The notes under the pieces were generated by a model. It was given only the letters and a program-made list of their open reading frames with translations. It did no database searches and was not told the DNA's origin. Positions 24,441 through 37,265 of a stretch of 64,000 bases of DNA are shown piece by piece (within the stretch, counting starts at the first letter, position 1; every line of letters starts with the position of its first letter). The DNA is taken from NCBI RefSeq assembly GCF_000006565.2, contig NC_031477.1, positions 2,574,043-2,638,042 of the forward strand. Direction: 5' to 3'. The DNA is from Toxoplasma gondii ME49. Its lineage: Eukaryota; Apicomplexa; Conoidasida; Eucoccidiorida; Sarcocystidae. The translations under genes were made by a program, and so were the position numbers.

Positions 24441-27400
24441 ATGAAACAGAAAACCGCGTCGAGGCAACTGGACCAGAAGGGAGGACGGATTGTTGGGAAA
24501 CAGGCAAGACAGGGACGCGAAACCGTGTCGACCAGAGGCTTTCAGAGCCAGAATGTGGCAGACGTACAGGCCCACAAGCGCAAGAACGCGTCCAAGATCA
24601 GGACGACGGCTACCTCGGCTCACGTCTCATGGAAAAAGCATCCAAATGGACGGCGAAGGGCTGCCGAAACCGACTCTGGTGGAAGTGTAGAAAGCAGGGA
24701 GTCGGAGCTGGCCAATGAAAGCGAAGAGGAACTCAATCTCGAGCAGAACTCAGCCCATGACACCAGTGGCCAGGAAAGTGGACCCGAGGACGGCGGGAAA
24801 TTTCTGCTGGGTGAATCATCGGAAGGTGAAGATGGTTCCGATGAGCAAATTTCAGAGGTGAGATCTAGTGAAGATGTTCAGTTTGTGATCGTCCATGAGG
24901 CAACTGCATTTCTACAGTCAGCCCGGCAATCTTGTGACTCGAGGTCTTGTGAACCAAGAACCTTCATTGCGCTGCTGACGAAGACAGGCACGTTAATATG
25001 AAGGTGTCCTGCTTTTCATACATGCCAGCTCCACGGTGTCTTGCACCTTGACCGACCTCTAGATAAACCCTTTTAGCACATCTAACGTCTGGACATCCGG
25101 TCGTAGCGCCCTCTTGAGATCATAAAGGAGAAGAGATGCAGTCACACGGCACGTGGTAGAAATTGGGAAAATTAATGGATGTTTTCACTTGCATGGCGTT
25201 CAGGTAGATCTGCTGCCACGTTGCTGTTCCTCGAAATTTCGTGTAACGTCCCAATTTTTCCTCATACAGTCTCGCAGTGAATAGAAAGGTGACTATGGAG
25301 GCGCATGTCCACCACGTGTTGTACATTTCTGATCTTGTAGCACACCTTGTTGTTCACAGGGATTTGGAGTCGATTCGGAAGAGGAAGAGGAGGATAGTAT
25401 GTCTTCTGAGAGAGACGAAGATGAAGATCACCAGCAGGGTCCAGTCTCCAAGAAGAAACGGAAGAGGTTTGCCACCGAAAGTGAACCCGTCGATGACGAC
25501 GATGAACCAGAAGGTGAGCTTATCGCCGTGAACAAGCCGTGCTTGCGGATTCGGTCGCTGACGAGAATGTGCTTTCCAGTAGGAAGAAAGGTGGACACCT
25601 CACTTTATCGATACCCTCGCCGAGCGCAGTGGAAGTCGCGTATCTCGAAGTCGTCGTCGTTCCCTTGATGCATGCGCTCTTTGTGCGTGCGGCTGCAACC
25701 CTCATCTCAGGCATTGGCAGGAAACGAGGAGCAGGCCTGACCCTCTCCGGTGGAGTCGTTCTCGACCCGTCTTCCATGGATCTCGCTGTCGTCAAGCAAC
25801 GCATTGAGGAGACGCTTCACAACCTAGCGAACTTTGTCCAGTTCCGAGTGTCGCAAGAAAATAAACGACGGAAAAGCGTGGCACATCAGAGTTCTTCGAA
25901 AGAGGATATTGGTGCCGATGGAGGAGTTATCACGCGGCGACAGCTTATAGATCAGTTGGCTGCGGACATCGTTAGCTACTATCAGTATCGACCGGAGCTC
26001 GTAGAATATTTTCTGCAGGTATGGCGCAACAGGCTGTGGCAGGACAGTGTGGTGGTCTGCATTAATGCGAGTCGAGGCCTCGGGTGCAGTTTCTTTCCGA
26101 GCGTAAATGTGTAATAATCTGGATGCGTAAACTTTGGCTCTTGCAGAACGGAGCAGTATGATACTGCGCTGGTCAGCGACACTATTGTGACAAGTTGTAA
26201 CGTACCGATTTTAATCTCATCAATCGAGGGTGATCCAGGCATGCCCGTTTTCCCGCTTGAATCCGTGATTTTTCCAGTGTATGCGACAGTGGCGAGCGTT
26301 ACGCTTAAAACCAGATGTATTCCGTGTGCCGAACCGCACCTGTGCAGTAGAGTTAGCGTTCTGTCTTACTGTCTCTAGGCACGTGCACCTGAAGCGGCAA
26401 AACCCCGTGGCCGCACTGTGAATCAATGTGGCAGTAGACGGAACCGCGTCCTCGTTCTCTCTTTCTTCGTGTGCAGCTGTTCAAACCCCAGGAGGCCTAT
26501 GCATTCTTCGAAGCGAATGAGGAAAACCGTCCTATGACACTGAGAACGAACTCGTTAAAAACAAGACGGTACGTGTGAGGGACAGAGAAGCTGTGCGCCC
26601 TTCCGGGCATTTAGGAGAATGTTCATTTGTTGATCATCTATCTGCATACAAACCGATACAATGGTGGCAGCGGTGGCGTCGTCCAGGCGTTCAGAGAATA
26701 TATGTTGCGATACTGTTCACTCTGTTGGCGTGGCGCTTCTAGGGAGTAGTGTGCGAGTTGGCATGCGCGCCTCACAATGAGTCTCTCAAATACCGGTGAC
26801 GGCCCTTCCTTTCCTGTCGATTTTCTAAGGCACATCAGCTTTTTTCACTTGCTTTGTCTCCTGCCTAAAATCGTTCTCAGTCGGGACCTCGCGGCTGCGT
26901 TGATTGCACGTGGGTGCAATGTGGATCCACTTGGCGAGTGGACAAAAGTCGGACTAAAAGTTTACGAGTCCACTGTCCCTGTTGGCGCGACTCCCGAGTA
27001 CTTGGCAGGGCACTACATGCTTCAGTCCGCTGCATCCCTGATTCCCGTGATGGCTCTCGCTCCTCAACCAGGTGAGTACGTTTGGCTGGGGTAGTCCAGA
27101 ACGGGTTGGCTAGCGGTGTAGTAATGAGAAATGCGGATTGATCGAATCGCATTCTATAATAACTCAACGCCTCGAGAAATGCCGTATCGGTGTGGATGTT
27201 TTGACGACAGGCGAGAAGGTCGTGGACATGGCAGCGGCTCCAGGCGGCAAAACTACGTATATTGCTCAGCTGCTCAAGAACGAAGGCATCCTTTTCGCAA
27301 ATGACGCCAAAAAGGAACGCTGCACGTCACTCATGGCCAATTTGCATCGGTACGGACAGGCAGAGAGATTCCGTATTACTTTTGACGACATGAAAGCGCA

Positions 27401-30244
27401 GGCACTTTAAGTTGATGAGTCTTATTTATGTTACATCCAACGCGAGCCGCCGATCCATGTTTTCGGGTAGCATGTGGTTTTTTAGAATCTTGAGCTGAGG
27501 GATTATGTTACGTGACTTCAGTGACCGGTGTTCAAGTTTTGAACATGTGGCAGGCACAGCCACTGTACTGTTGATGCGTCTGTGATAACATTCCCCTTGC
27601 AGGCTTGGTGTGACCAACTGCATCGTGAGCTGCGTGGATGGTCGTACGCTGCCCACCATGTTGCCTCCTATGGACCGTGCCCTCTTGGATGCGCCATGCA
27701 CCGGAAGTGGCATCATCGCGAGAGATCCATCTATCAAGGTAAGGACAGCCGATGCTCTTGGGGTCGAGAAGGATGCACCTCTGGATCTGGCTCCCCACTT
27801 CTGCCTGACATGCCGTGGGTCACCGTGTTAAGCATTGAGGCACCTCATCACTGCCCGCTTTCTACTGCATCGACAGTATCCCCGATTTTCTCCAGAAAGG
27901 CCAGACCAGGAGAATGATGTAACACCCTACAACAAACCACAAGCGCCTTCAAGGCGTCTGACCTGCGGCACAGCATTGAGGGTAAAAATACGAACACAGA
28001 GGTGGACGAATGCGCAGCCGCGTTGTAGTATGCCATGCGGAAGCCGCGACTAACTGAAGGGTACGTGGTTTGTGCGTTCCTGAAGGAGCCGATTGGAGGC
28101 AATTCATTTGCGGTGTTCTTGGCTGTCTCGCGTGTGTCCGTCTGAAGGTCAAAAGGAAGCCAGAGGATTTCGCGGAGCATTCCAAACTACAGAAGCAGCT
28201 GCTTTGTGCAGCTGTCGACGCCGTCAATGCGGATTCCCCAACGGGTGGCTACATTGTGTACTCCACGTGCAGGTGAGCGTTCGCACGAAAGCGTGTCGTA
28301 GCAATTGCTGTGTTAGCGTGAACAGATGACTCAACCGTGGTCAGCAATGCTTGAAGAGAGACGGTTACGCCAGCGCACGCGACGTGGAACTCATAAAATT
28401 GTGAGCCAGCCGTCTACACGCGGAAATCATATTGCGCGGGAACTCCGGGTAGAGCGACATAAGGCGTGAACCGGAGCTACTGGGCGATGGCGGCCGAGGC
28501 GAATTATGTGTGCAAAAACCGTTTTTTATGTAGACAGCTGATTTGCAATTGTGCTCAAGGCCATGTGGAGAAATACTATGGGTGCCACGTGTGTAGTGCC
28601 TTACCTCCGGATTCTTACGAATGAAAGGAGCACTGGAAGTGTTTGTGTGCTTTTTGTTCGCAGTGTTTCAGTTGAAGAAAATGAACAGGTTGTCGACTAC
28701 ATTTTGACGGCAAGAAATGTGAAGCTCGTTCCACTCGGTACGTGTTTCTGGTATTGCACCTAATTGAAACTGTAGACGTAGTCGAGGGGGCTTTTCAGGT
28801 GAGCCTGTGAGTGCAATCATTGCTTTTGGCACATTGTAGCTTGACGACAAGCGCAGCACCTGTACTTCTAGACGTAATTATATATCGCTTTGACCTAATC
28901 TCCGGATGTCATTCGACGTGTTCCAGCATTTGTTTCCACACAGCATCAGGAGGCGCATGTGCGAACCCGCCCTTTTCACCCCAGTAATTAGAATGTTCTG
29001 CTGTATGTCCTGGTGATTTTTCTGTGGTTGTTTCAGGAGTGGACATTGGCGTTCCTGGACTCTCTGGATTCCGAGGGCAGCAGTTCCACAACTCTGTCCC
29101 CCTGTACACCCGGCGTTTTTACCCGCATGTGAACAATTTTGACGGGTTTTTCGTGGCAAAGTTTAAGAAGCTGTCCAACAAGAAACCAGAGCGCGTGCAA
29201 AAGGATCGACGTAAGCATAACCCTTTTGTCAAAGTAAGTAGTTCGTCCGCCACAACAAGCATTAGCTCTGACGGTGATTCGCAGGAGAATGAGGAGCAAT
29301 CTTCAGGGACGGAAAATCTCGCTGGAGAGCGTGAGGCAACAAACGAGCATCTTAAATGAAAAGCGGGGCTCATGCGTTCAACTGGTTATTTCTCAGGTGT
29401 GGGATAAAGAGCACTGGACTCCAGAATGCATGGATCAGCTGATGACATTTGAGGAGAAGGAGACGACAGAATCTAAAACGTCAATCACAAAGGTAGGATT
29501 CTTTCCGCAATTCTTCGTACAGCCCCGTTTTGTGTAGTTTCTTACCACAATCTGTGTGATCCCTCGTTTTGCAGATGCCTCAAGGGCAGCCCGCATCTTT
29601 TATCTTTTGTGCACACTTCTAGGTTCACACCAAGCGTCCACGCAATGTCCGCAACCATGCGTATGAGTGGTCAGCATGAAATAGTGTGCCGCTGTTGAAA
29701 TCAGCGCTGAAACGCTTTTGGATTTTGTGGCTGCACACGTATGTTGGCATGTTCGCAGGAGAATAGTGGAAAGGGCTCCGCACTATTGCCGATGAGGGAA
29801 AGGAAACAGAAATCGGGAGCTGATAGGGTACCCTCGAATGCGGAATCAAAAAGGATTTCTTCAGTACGGGAGGCTGCCCCTGGAAGAGAGGCCAAGACGT
29901 CAAACACTTCTCCTGTGGCCTCGGGATCCAGGAGTAGTGAGGGTTCCTCCCCTGTCTCTCCGAAGCAATCAGTCTCCAGTGGAGGAGCGAGACCGGCTCA
30001 GGGGAAGCGGCCGCAGAAGATGGCGAATATAAAGGGGAAAAAAAGCGAATCGGGGGTTACTGATTTGAGCTCCAGCGATAGTGCTGGTAGTCCGGCCCCG
30101 ACAGAGGTCAAGGGAGGGAAGGGATCCGCGGAAAGGTTAGGTGGTCAAGGCAAAACCGATTCGGGGAAAAAAGTCGGTGTGACTAAAAAGAATTCTTCCG
30201 TTAAGACACATGAAAAAGCAAGTATTTCTAAGAAGCGTGCGTAG
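24441..30244 (+). CDS. NOP2: NOP2-type large-subunit rRNA cytosine-C5 methyltransferase
   Basis: NOP2/p120 makes an m5C in large-subunit rRNA in the nucleolus and is needed for 60S assembly. Twelve exons close to 804 residues: 24441-24857, 25360-25513, 25711-26018, 26477-26568, 26881-27071, 27211-27349, 27603-27738, 28148-28272, 28664-28737, 29037-29233, 29397-29492 and 29759-30244. The first 250 or so residues are basic then acidic, with a KKKRKR cluster. The core begins with [18 protein letters not shown]. The NOP2 block [14 protein letters not shown] follows. The SAM motif is DMAAAPGGK (393-401). Motif IV is DAPCTGSG with Cys466. Motif VI is YSTCSVSVEEN with Cys520, the expected nucleophile; intron 8 cuts the next codon. 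The core ends with [19 protein letters not shown]. The last exon is a Lys/Ser-rich nucleolar-type tail. An in-frame GTG lies upstream at 24348, but ATG 24441 is the first Met. Confidence 0.95.
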
Positions 30245-32688
30245 CTTGCTGGTGGAAGGGGGTGACGGTAGATCTTGAGTCACACCACTTCTGTTTTTGC
30301 TGTGTTGACTTTGTTTGCGTTGCTTTTACTTCTTCCCGTTTCTGCAAAGCAAGTTGACACAAAAATAAATTTCCCTCTTCTTCAGTCTGTGGACGGATGT
30401 TTTGTCACCAACACCTCACCGTAGAGAAACTCTCTATTAGTACGTGTTCCAGTGAAAGGCGGAGCAGGTTCTTTCGAAAGATCGAACAAACAACTCATAT
30501 GGATCGCAGCCCCCCTACTGCAGGAAAGGGTAATGTTCGCCGATAGCGCACCACTTAAGCAGAAGCTTTTGCACCAAGGCTTCTTCTTGTGTAAGAAGGC
30601 TCTAATGTACTTGAAATAATGTAGCATTTGCGCCCTGATTTTGCACACTGCGAACATCTAGGAGAAAGATGGTTTTGGAACAGAAGGAAACAGCAGCTTT
30701 TCTGAAGCGTGGCGCATAAGGTGTAGGGATCGACGATTACTACTAACGTGCTGAGCGGAGGAAGCCCAAGACGTGTCGATGAAAGAAAGACACTGCTGAC
30801 CTAGGCTATGGAGCTACTGGATGCCAGGTCAAAAGAGGAAAGGTGCAGTGAACCTCACATTCAGATAAATTAACCAAGTTTTTTGTTTTGCAACGGAATT
30901 TAAGTGGGAGTTATTGGCTAGACATTTTGCAGGCAAACTCTGATGACGGGACCGAAGGTGTTATCAGGTCGGCACAAGGAAGTGATAGGAAACAAATTTC
31001 GAAAGTGCAAACGCTGTATGGCATTGGTTTTTTGATCGCGCATACGTACGTACGAAGATGCATATGCATCTATGAAAGGACCCTGAACTACTTTTGTATA
31101 CACGACGCGGCAGCTGTCACGGCGTACTTCCCTCACTTCCCCTTAGTGTTGGAACGAACCACAGACAATGAGTGTATGATGTCGTAGAGGCGAACACCGT
31201 CTCCACCTTCGTTCTGTTTTGAAAAAAGCCCCGTTACCTGGCGTCCTATGTGCCGCGAACAAGAGCCGCGCCATACATACGGCTGCCGCGCGCGTGTGCA
31301 GCGGCGTTTTTTGACACGGATGTCGGAACTTTTTGGCAGCTGGTAGCAAGTACGCCGTCATTGCGATCTGGTGGCACGTTACTGGAAGTTGTGGACGGGA
31401 AAAGAACGGAGAAGGTAGAGTAGCGTCGACAGTACCTGAGACCCCCCTCCGCGAACTGGATGAAAGCAAGAGTGGGGTTACGATAGATTCTCATGCGAGG
31501 CACCAACCTTTACACTGAGGACACTGCGTCTTCAGACCCGCGCGAAAGTGGATTTTGTTGGTGGTTACTCTTGGGCAACAAAGCCGGAAATGTCTTGTCC
31601 GCCTGAAAAAGTGGTTCTCCGTCCACATCTGAAACACGAACTTGGCAACTTTCCAACGCCACATAGCTTCCTTCGCACTTTTGAGGCATCGTATAGCTGT
31701 CCTGTCCTCTCCGAGTTGTCCCAGCAGCTCGAACCCACACACTTAACTGTTGCATGCTGGGAGGGTGACTGGTGCCCATGCGCCGTTTGTGACATGAGCG
31801 ACCTCCCTCGGTGTCGGCGTTCTTATGGGGTTCTTTTGGAAGAGCTGAGCTGGACAATATTTTTAAAAGCATTGTTGGATGATGTCACCAAAAACGAAAG
31901 GATCCCCTTGTCTCTGTTAGATAGTGGTCGCCCCTTCGAACTGGACATCAGTCTTTACGATCGTTCCCCGAAAAAGAGAGAGTACTGCAGGTTAATGGAT
32001 GAGGCGCTGCTCCGTGTTCCCCGTGTCTTCTTTGGCAAAACGCGGATGTCAGCAAAACAGGTTTGTTTAATGTCTTCCTGTGTTCATATTTGGGAGTGCT
32101 GCGGCGATGTGAACGGCTTTTGAACTGTCGAATTCACCCTCATGTGCGGGTTTGTTCTCCAAAGTTTGGCCTAAGTTCCTGAAGCGGTTCCACATTGAAA
32201 CATTATTGCCGACGAGCGTCGGCTTTAGGTTCCGTCAGCGACCTCCCACCACAGTGTATGAGCACGTCGGCGTCACACTCCACTTTCTGACCGCGCGTGG
32301 AAACTGTCTTAGGGTGATCCTGTCTTATGTTCCGTCAAACCGTGAGTCTACCTCGTCAAAATCGCGGCACATATCTCATGTGTCTTGTCTCCGGAGAGAT
32401 TGGAAACTTTTGATTCAACGGTGTGTTACGGCTATACTCCACTGTGTACAGGGAGTGGATTTGCTGCCCGTGTTTAGCCGCCAGCCTCTCTGTTCCTTTT
32501 CCGCATCCACCCCCGATGTCCGCGAGCAGCACTCGTTGTGAAGTGCGGACCGCCCGCGTTTCGGCTCGGCACGCTCGTATCTAGAGTCTTTGAGTATCCA
32601 ACACTCAACCTCTTATCCTTGCTCTTTGCCCTCATTCGGATGACCGACGCTCGGTTTTCCCCCAGTCCATCCAAGTGCAGTCGCAAAA
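30245..32688. other. Region between NOP2 and the nucleoside transporter, with one unassigned open frame
   Basis: The stretch should hold the NOP2 3' UTR and the transporter promoter and 5' UTR. A plus-strand frame is open from about 31549 (no ATG at its start) to 32123. A possible donor follows CAG at 32061, and a second open frame runs from 32152 to 32541. Their phases do not join simply, and neither resembles a family known to me. They may be untranslated leader of the transporter or a small gene. Confidence 0.35.
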
Positions 32689-35413
32689 ATGGCTGGCCTG
32701 GACACTTTGGCCCTCGAAGATGTTGACCTGGACGGGCCTTTGAGTTCCTCCATAGGAGAAAGCTGCTCGCCTCGTAGTCGAGGCGACTCGATACTCGCAA
32801 GCCAACAGGATGCGCACCCTCCTGTCGCATACAAGGCTGCTTTTCTACACTGTTTAACGCCGCCGAGCATGCGAAGCAATTCCTGGACCGAATGTCTAGA
32901 GGGCCAAGATGACACTTCCCTGTGCTCCAATGTGCTTCGGAAGACTTCTAGCAATGTGTCTGTGTGTCGAAATAGCAATGGAAAGGAGAATGCACCTGGC
33001 TCCAACCCGTGTCCGATACCACGGGCAAGCGTGGCTTCTGACAGAGAAACGCCGTGTCATAGCGAGCAAAAGTCGTGCCCGTTCACAGAACGAGATCGTG
33101 TCGCTGGGTTTCTCACGTTTCTCGTTTGTGGGGTGGCCTCACTGTCGTGCTGGCAGTTTCTTCTTTCGATGACGCCCTACATAGAAATGACTTTCTTCCA
33201 GTCCACGCCGATTGGAAACTCCCTCCTGGGTGTCTACCAGGTCGGTTGTATTTGTGTACAGTTAGTCCTCATGTTCCTCGTGGACAGTATGCAGCCATGG
33301 ATTGTTATTTTGGCCACTCTCGTTGACGCTGGCCTAGCTGTTACCTTTCCCCTTGTTGTCACTTTGGTTCCAGACGTTGCCAAAGCGGCCTTAATGCACA
33401 TCGTTTCCCTGCTCTTCGGAGTCAGTGCTGGGGTGATCTGCGGGGGGAGCATCCCTGTCGCCAGTGCCATGCCGTACAACTTCATTGGGTCTTTTTCCAT
33501 GGGTAAGCATGGAGGGCGCGAGTTGAAAATATCAATCGTCAGAAAACTAGCATTCCAGACAATCGCCCACGTCGCAGAAGCGGACCAGGTCTAAAGACGC
33601 CGATGCTGTCCATCACCAGGCAAAGGAAGGAGTGTCAGATGTCTGGCGTTAGGTGCAAGGAATCTATCATGCTCCAGCAAGTGCCTGAATATATAGGTTT
33701 CACAAGGCAAGGGGCGCTGACTCTATGATGGGGGCGAAAGTGACGACAGATCGTCTTCGAGACTTCTCGCAAGTGTCTGTCGCTACGTTGTTGCCGTACT
33801 CGGATTAAATACTCAGAATCCGACACAACTGCTACTCCGCCTGCCTCAGTTTACCTGACAACGGGCAGAGTTTATGAGTTTTCTCAGCTGTGCCGCTAAA
33901 CCGTTTTTTGTTGTTACACAGGATAGCCGTTGCGCTGTGGATATATAATTGCAGGGAACGTAGATATCCCTCCGACAGAAATCCTAGGGCGAGTAAAGTT
34001 ATAACTCTTTATGGGGCATCCACTAACTAGGTAGTCAAGGGAACCACCTGTCTGGTGCGCCGGGATTCAAGATCGAATGGCGTTTGTCATGTTCCTCATG
34101 CGTTTGATGCGGTTGTCTTCTGTGTTGTGCGTGCAGGCCAAGGTGTGGCGGGAATCCTCAGTTTTTCCGTGAATCTTGTGTTCTCGTTTTCGTTTGACCT
34201 TGGAAGCGAAGAAGGTGTCTCGTCGATGCTCTGGCTCGTGTTCGGCATCTCATCTGTCGTCTCCATCGTTTCCGCAGGACTGCTGTTCTTTGCGGTGAGG
34301 CAGCCGTGGGCAGCTAGGCAGTTGACGCGCTACTGGGAAGCAAAGCGCAGTCGCCGACAAGGCAGTCGCTGGGCGGAGATCAAGCGTCGCTGGAGGTGTG
34401 ATGCTGCAGGCAGAGAGCTTCCCGTGATTCAGAATGAGGTGTTTGTCGACGAATCAGCAAACCGGACGGCCCACGCAATTGAGCTGAAGAAGCAGAACTT
34501 GCAAAGCAGCGAAAAGAAGTCAGCAGTGCACTATGATGTGGATGCGGCTGATCAGACGGCACGGAGCAGGGGAAATTCTAGTGTCGCGGTTTCTCTCCCA
34601 GTGTCCAAGGTGGAGTTTGCAGCTTCTGAAGAGCAGAAACAGCAGTCCTCTGAAGTTGCAGAGGAAAAGAGCCACGGGATCTCAGTGTTTGGGAAAAGGA
34701 AGCAAGGCGATGCCGTAGGTCTGAGACTTTCAGGCAAAGTACAGGCGGAGCAATCAGGACGCGGGGCTGCAGCTGGCCAGACGTTTTCGTCACGGCCCGC
34801 TGGCAGCGAGCTATGCGTGGGCAGCCGCGAAGGAACTGAGTGCGAACTGAATCTCGATATGGTGAACGACGAGTGCCACTGGCCCTCCCGAGGTTGGCGG
34901 TATTTTTTGCGAGATTCAGGGATTTTCCTATTCTGTGTCTTCTTCAACTTCTTCGTCACGCTTAACCTCTTCCCGCGAGTCGGCCCCATCATGTGGCACT
35001 ACCCTGGTTTCGCCAAGAACGGCCCGCAGTACATCATCCTTTTTGGACTCTTCTCGATTGGAGATCTCTGCGGCAAGTCGCTACCCGACCTTGCCACGCT
35101 CTCTCCACGCGTCGGTCGCTGGCTTACGATTCCAGAGAAACTACTTCTTCCCATAGTGTTGAGCAGGGTTGTCCTCGCCGTTTTCTTTCTGTTGGGTGCG
35201 TACCTCGTGAACGCGTTCTTCAATTCATTTGCGCTCTATGTTATACTCATCTTGCTTCTCTCTGTGACGAGTGGCTGGTGTGCGACAGCATCAATGGTGT
35301 ACGCCTGTTCATCGGTTAAGCGGTTCGAGGAAAAAGAGATCGTGGGTCCTATGTCTGTCCTCATGCTTCTCGTAGGCATCATGGCAGGTGTCTACTCAGC
35401 CTTAGCGTACTAA
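32689..35413 (+). CDS. Equilibrative nucleoside transporter (ENT, SLC29 family)
   Basis: ENTs move nucleosides and nucleobases across membranes; apicomplexans cannot make purines de novo and depend on them. Two exons (32689-33502 and 34137-35413) join in phase 1 to give 696 residues. The start lies in a strong context (GCAAAAATGGC). Residues 1-138 are polar and Ser-rich. Six membrane segments follow, starting near residue 139 (GFLTFLVCGVASLSCWQFLL). The splice rebuilds GQGVAGILS, matching the family's GQG block in the fifth segment. A polar loop of about 190 residues (roughly 335-525) separates segments six and seven. Five more segments follow, including SIGDLCGKSL, the place of the family's D-x-x-G-R motif, here with Lys. 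The C-terminus ends in a membrane segment, as is usual. Substrate choice cannot be read from the sequence. Confidence 0.93.
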
Positions 35414-36329
35414 AGAGTAAAGAAATCATTTACGCGCTGGCGCTCGCGTTCGACGTCTGTGAATTTGCATAGAAGAGCATGTATCGTGGAACCTTTCGAT
35501 GTGCTGGAGGCGAAGGGGCGCCACTCACTTTCGCTGCCTTCATCGTCTGCGTCTCCATAACACAGTAGTGTAGATGTGCTGGCCAAGCATCGTCGTAAAC
35601 AGTCCAATTTTCGAATCTGTCGTGTATGATCTTCGTAAATTTTCCTTGAGACACAGCGCCCGGCGTTTTCTTCCCCGTTTCTCGATGCTCTGGTAGTCTT
35701 CACAGATTGTGTGAGTTGAATTCATGAGAGCAGTTCTCCGTTGTGTTTCCTCGTCTGCTTTCCATAATCTACAGAAGAATCGTCCGCTAGTTTGGCATTT
35801 TTAACAGATCTCGGGCGAAACAGACGCTCAGCGAGAATGGAGACTGAATGTGTCTTTTTTTGTTGCGTATAAGCCAGTGCTGTCAGTTGCCTGGACACGA
35901 GTGTGTCTGTTCCCTGTGGAACAGCCGTCCACCCATAACAGTCGATGTGTGACTCTCGACACTGTGGAGTCGTTCTGTAGAACAACTCCCTTTGTATCGC
36001 CCGTAAACTGATTCCGTATGCCGTGAGATAAACGCAGACACGAAACTGCAGGAGCAGAGCTTTGCTTCGCTGTCAAAAATAGTAAACACCGTAAAGAATT
36101 CCTCAACAGGTTGCGACGGGTTTACGGGCTGCAGACACGTACTCTAGCAGGGCAGGTAACGCTGCCGATATGCTAACATGGGCAATTTGTACCACAAAAA
36201 GCCGCATCTTTTCTGCAGGCGTTTTGCGAAGAGGTTCGTCTACGACATGAATCGTACGAGACGCCTCAAAAAAGACGGGTATGTACGATGCACATCGATG
36301 TAGCTCGCTCGCCTGTAGCCTCGCTGGTC
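35414..36329. other. Intergenic region between convergent genes
   Basis: About 0.9 kb lies between the transporter stop (plus) and the stop of the secreted-protein gene (minus). It should hold both 3' UTRs. Only short ORFs occur and I see no repeat or RNA gene. Confidence 0.55.
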
Positions 36330-37265
36330 TCAGTTCTTTTTCGAGCCCCGCTTCTTTGATGAGCGAGACTTGGGCCCTAGAAGACAAGGAAACTGCTTCC
36401 TTGCCTCTTCCTTGTTAACACGAAGACCCACCACACGTGGACCGCCATCGGCAGGCGGAGGTTTGCGAGGGGTTCTCATCTCAACAGGTGGCGCTGTTGG
36501 GTCGAAGAAGTTCTTGAGAATCTCCGGATCGGGCCTCTCTATTCCATCCCTTGTGTCATCGTCGGTTCTTTTTTCGCTACCGTCTGCCTGCTGTTCTTCA
36601 TATCGGGCTCCCTGTTCAAATGATGTGGCACCTCCATACGCAGGCACAGGTGGGTCTCTATTTGTGCCCTGTTTTGCACATTTTTTCGGCTCATACCGCA
36701 TAACATTTCCTTCTCCGTACACCGACACCATGAGAGCATTCCATTTCTCAACAGCGGCGCTGCCTTTACCTTTACCTATTTTCTTAGTGACATAACAGAC
36801 CCACTCTTGACACAGTTTGGCGTCCTCTCCTTCATCACCCCAAACATCCAGGTAAGCTTGCAGAACTTTGAGGAGATCTTCCGGTGTGTCGAACAGTTTC
36901 CACGGGTCATCCGCCTCGTCGCTTGATACACTATCTTCGTCGGAAACACAGTGGTCACTAGCGGAATGCGGATCGCCCCCACCACTCTGGTGCTGCTGAT
37001 CCACAGATTTCTCACCAGCGCTGGCGGACTTCTCAGTGTCCTTCTGAGAGGAGGTGCCTAACGCGCTCCCTTGAGTTCGTTTTTCTTCTTTCGGTTGCTT
37101 CGAATCCCCTTTCCTTCTGACTCGCTGGTGCACAACGTTGGCGCCCGCGTTACCGAAGAATCCTTGTAAAGACGCATCCAGATCTTTTTTAGTCTGACAG
37201 CCCAGCGACTGCAAGAGATTATATTCTGCACGGACAGGAAACATCCACAAAAGAAACGCCACCAT
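36330..37265 (-). CDS. Putative secreted protein of unknown function
   Basis: A single uninterrupted frame of 311 residues starts at an ATG in the context TTCTCATGG. The first 13 residues (MVAFLLWMFPVRA) resemble a short signal peptide. The next 100 residues are basic, then highly acidic and Ser/Asp-rich. A compact-looking segment follows, from DDPWKLFDTPEDLL to ECGKGNV-like text near KKCAKQ. It carries four Cys residues (two as LCQEWVCYV) and probably folds. The C-terminus is Pro-rich and ends in a Lys/Arg/Ser tail (SSKKRGSKKN). I do not recognise the family. Upstream exons are possible, because the hydrophobic stretch is weak for a signal peptide. If it is secreted, the acidic region and basic tail would suit a lumenal or exported protein, but location is inference only. 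Confidence 0.65.
   Translation of the reverse strand: MVAFLLWMFPVRAEYNLLQSLGCQTKKDLDASLQGFFGNAGANVVHQRVRRKGDSKQPKEEKRTQGSALGTSSQKDTEKSASAGEKSVDQQHQSGGGDPHSASDHCVSDEDSVSSDEADDPWKLFDTPEDLLKVLQAYLDVWGDEGEDAKLCQEWVCYVTKKIGKGKGSAAVEKWNALMVSVYGEGNVMRYEPKKCAKQGTNRDPPVPAYGGATSFEQGARYEEQQADGSEKRTDDDTRDGIERPDPEILKNFFDPTAPPVEMRTPRKPPPADGGPRVVGLRVNKEEARKQFPCLLGPKSRSSKKRGSKKN

Noticed and set aside
34552..34992. Minus-strand ORF of 146 codons inside the transporter gene
   Set aside because: It lies antisense to the well-supported ENT loop and has no motif.
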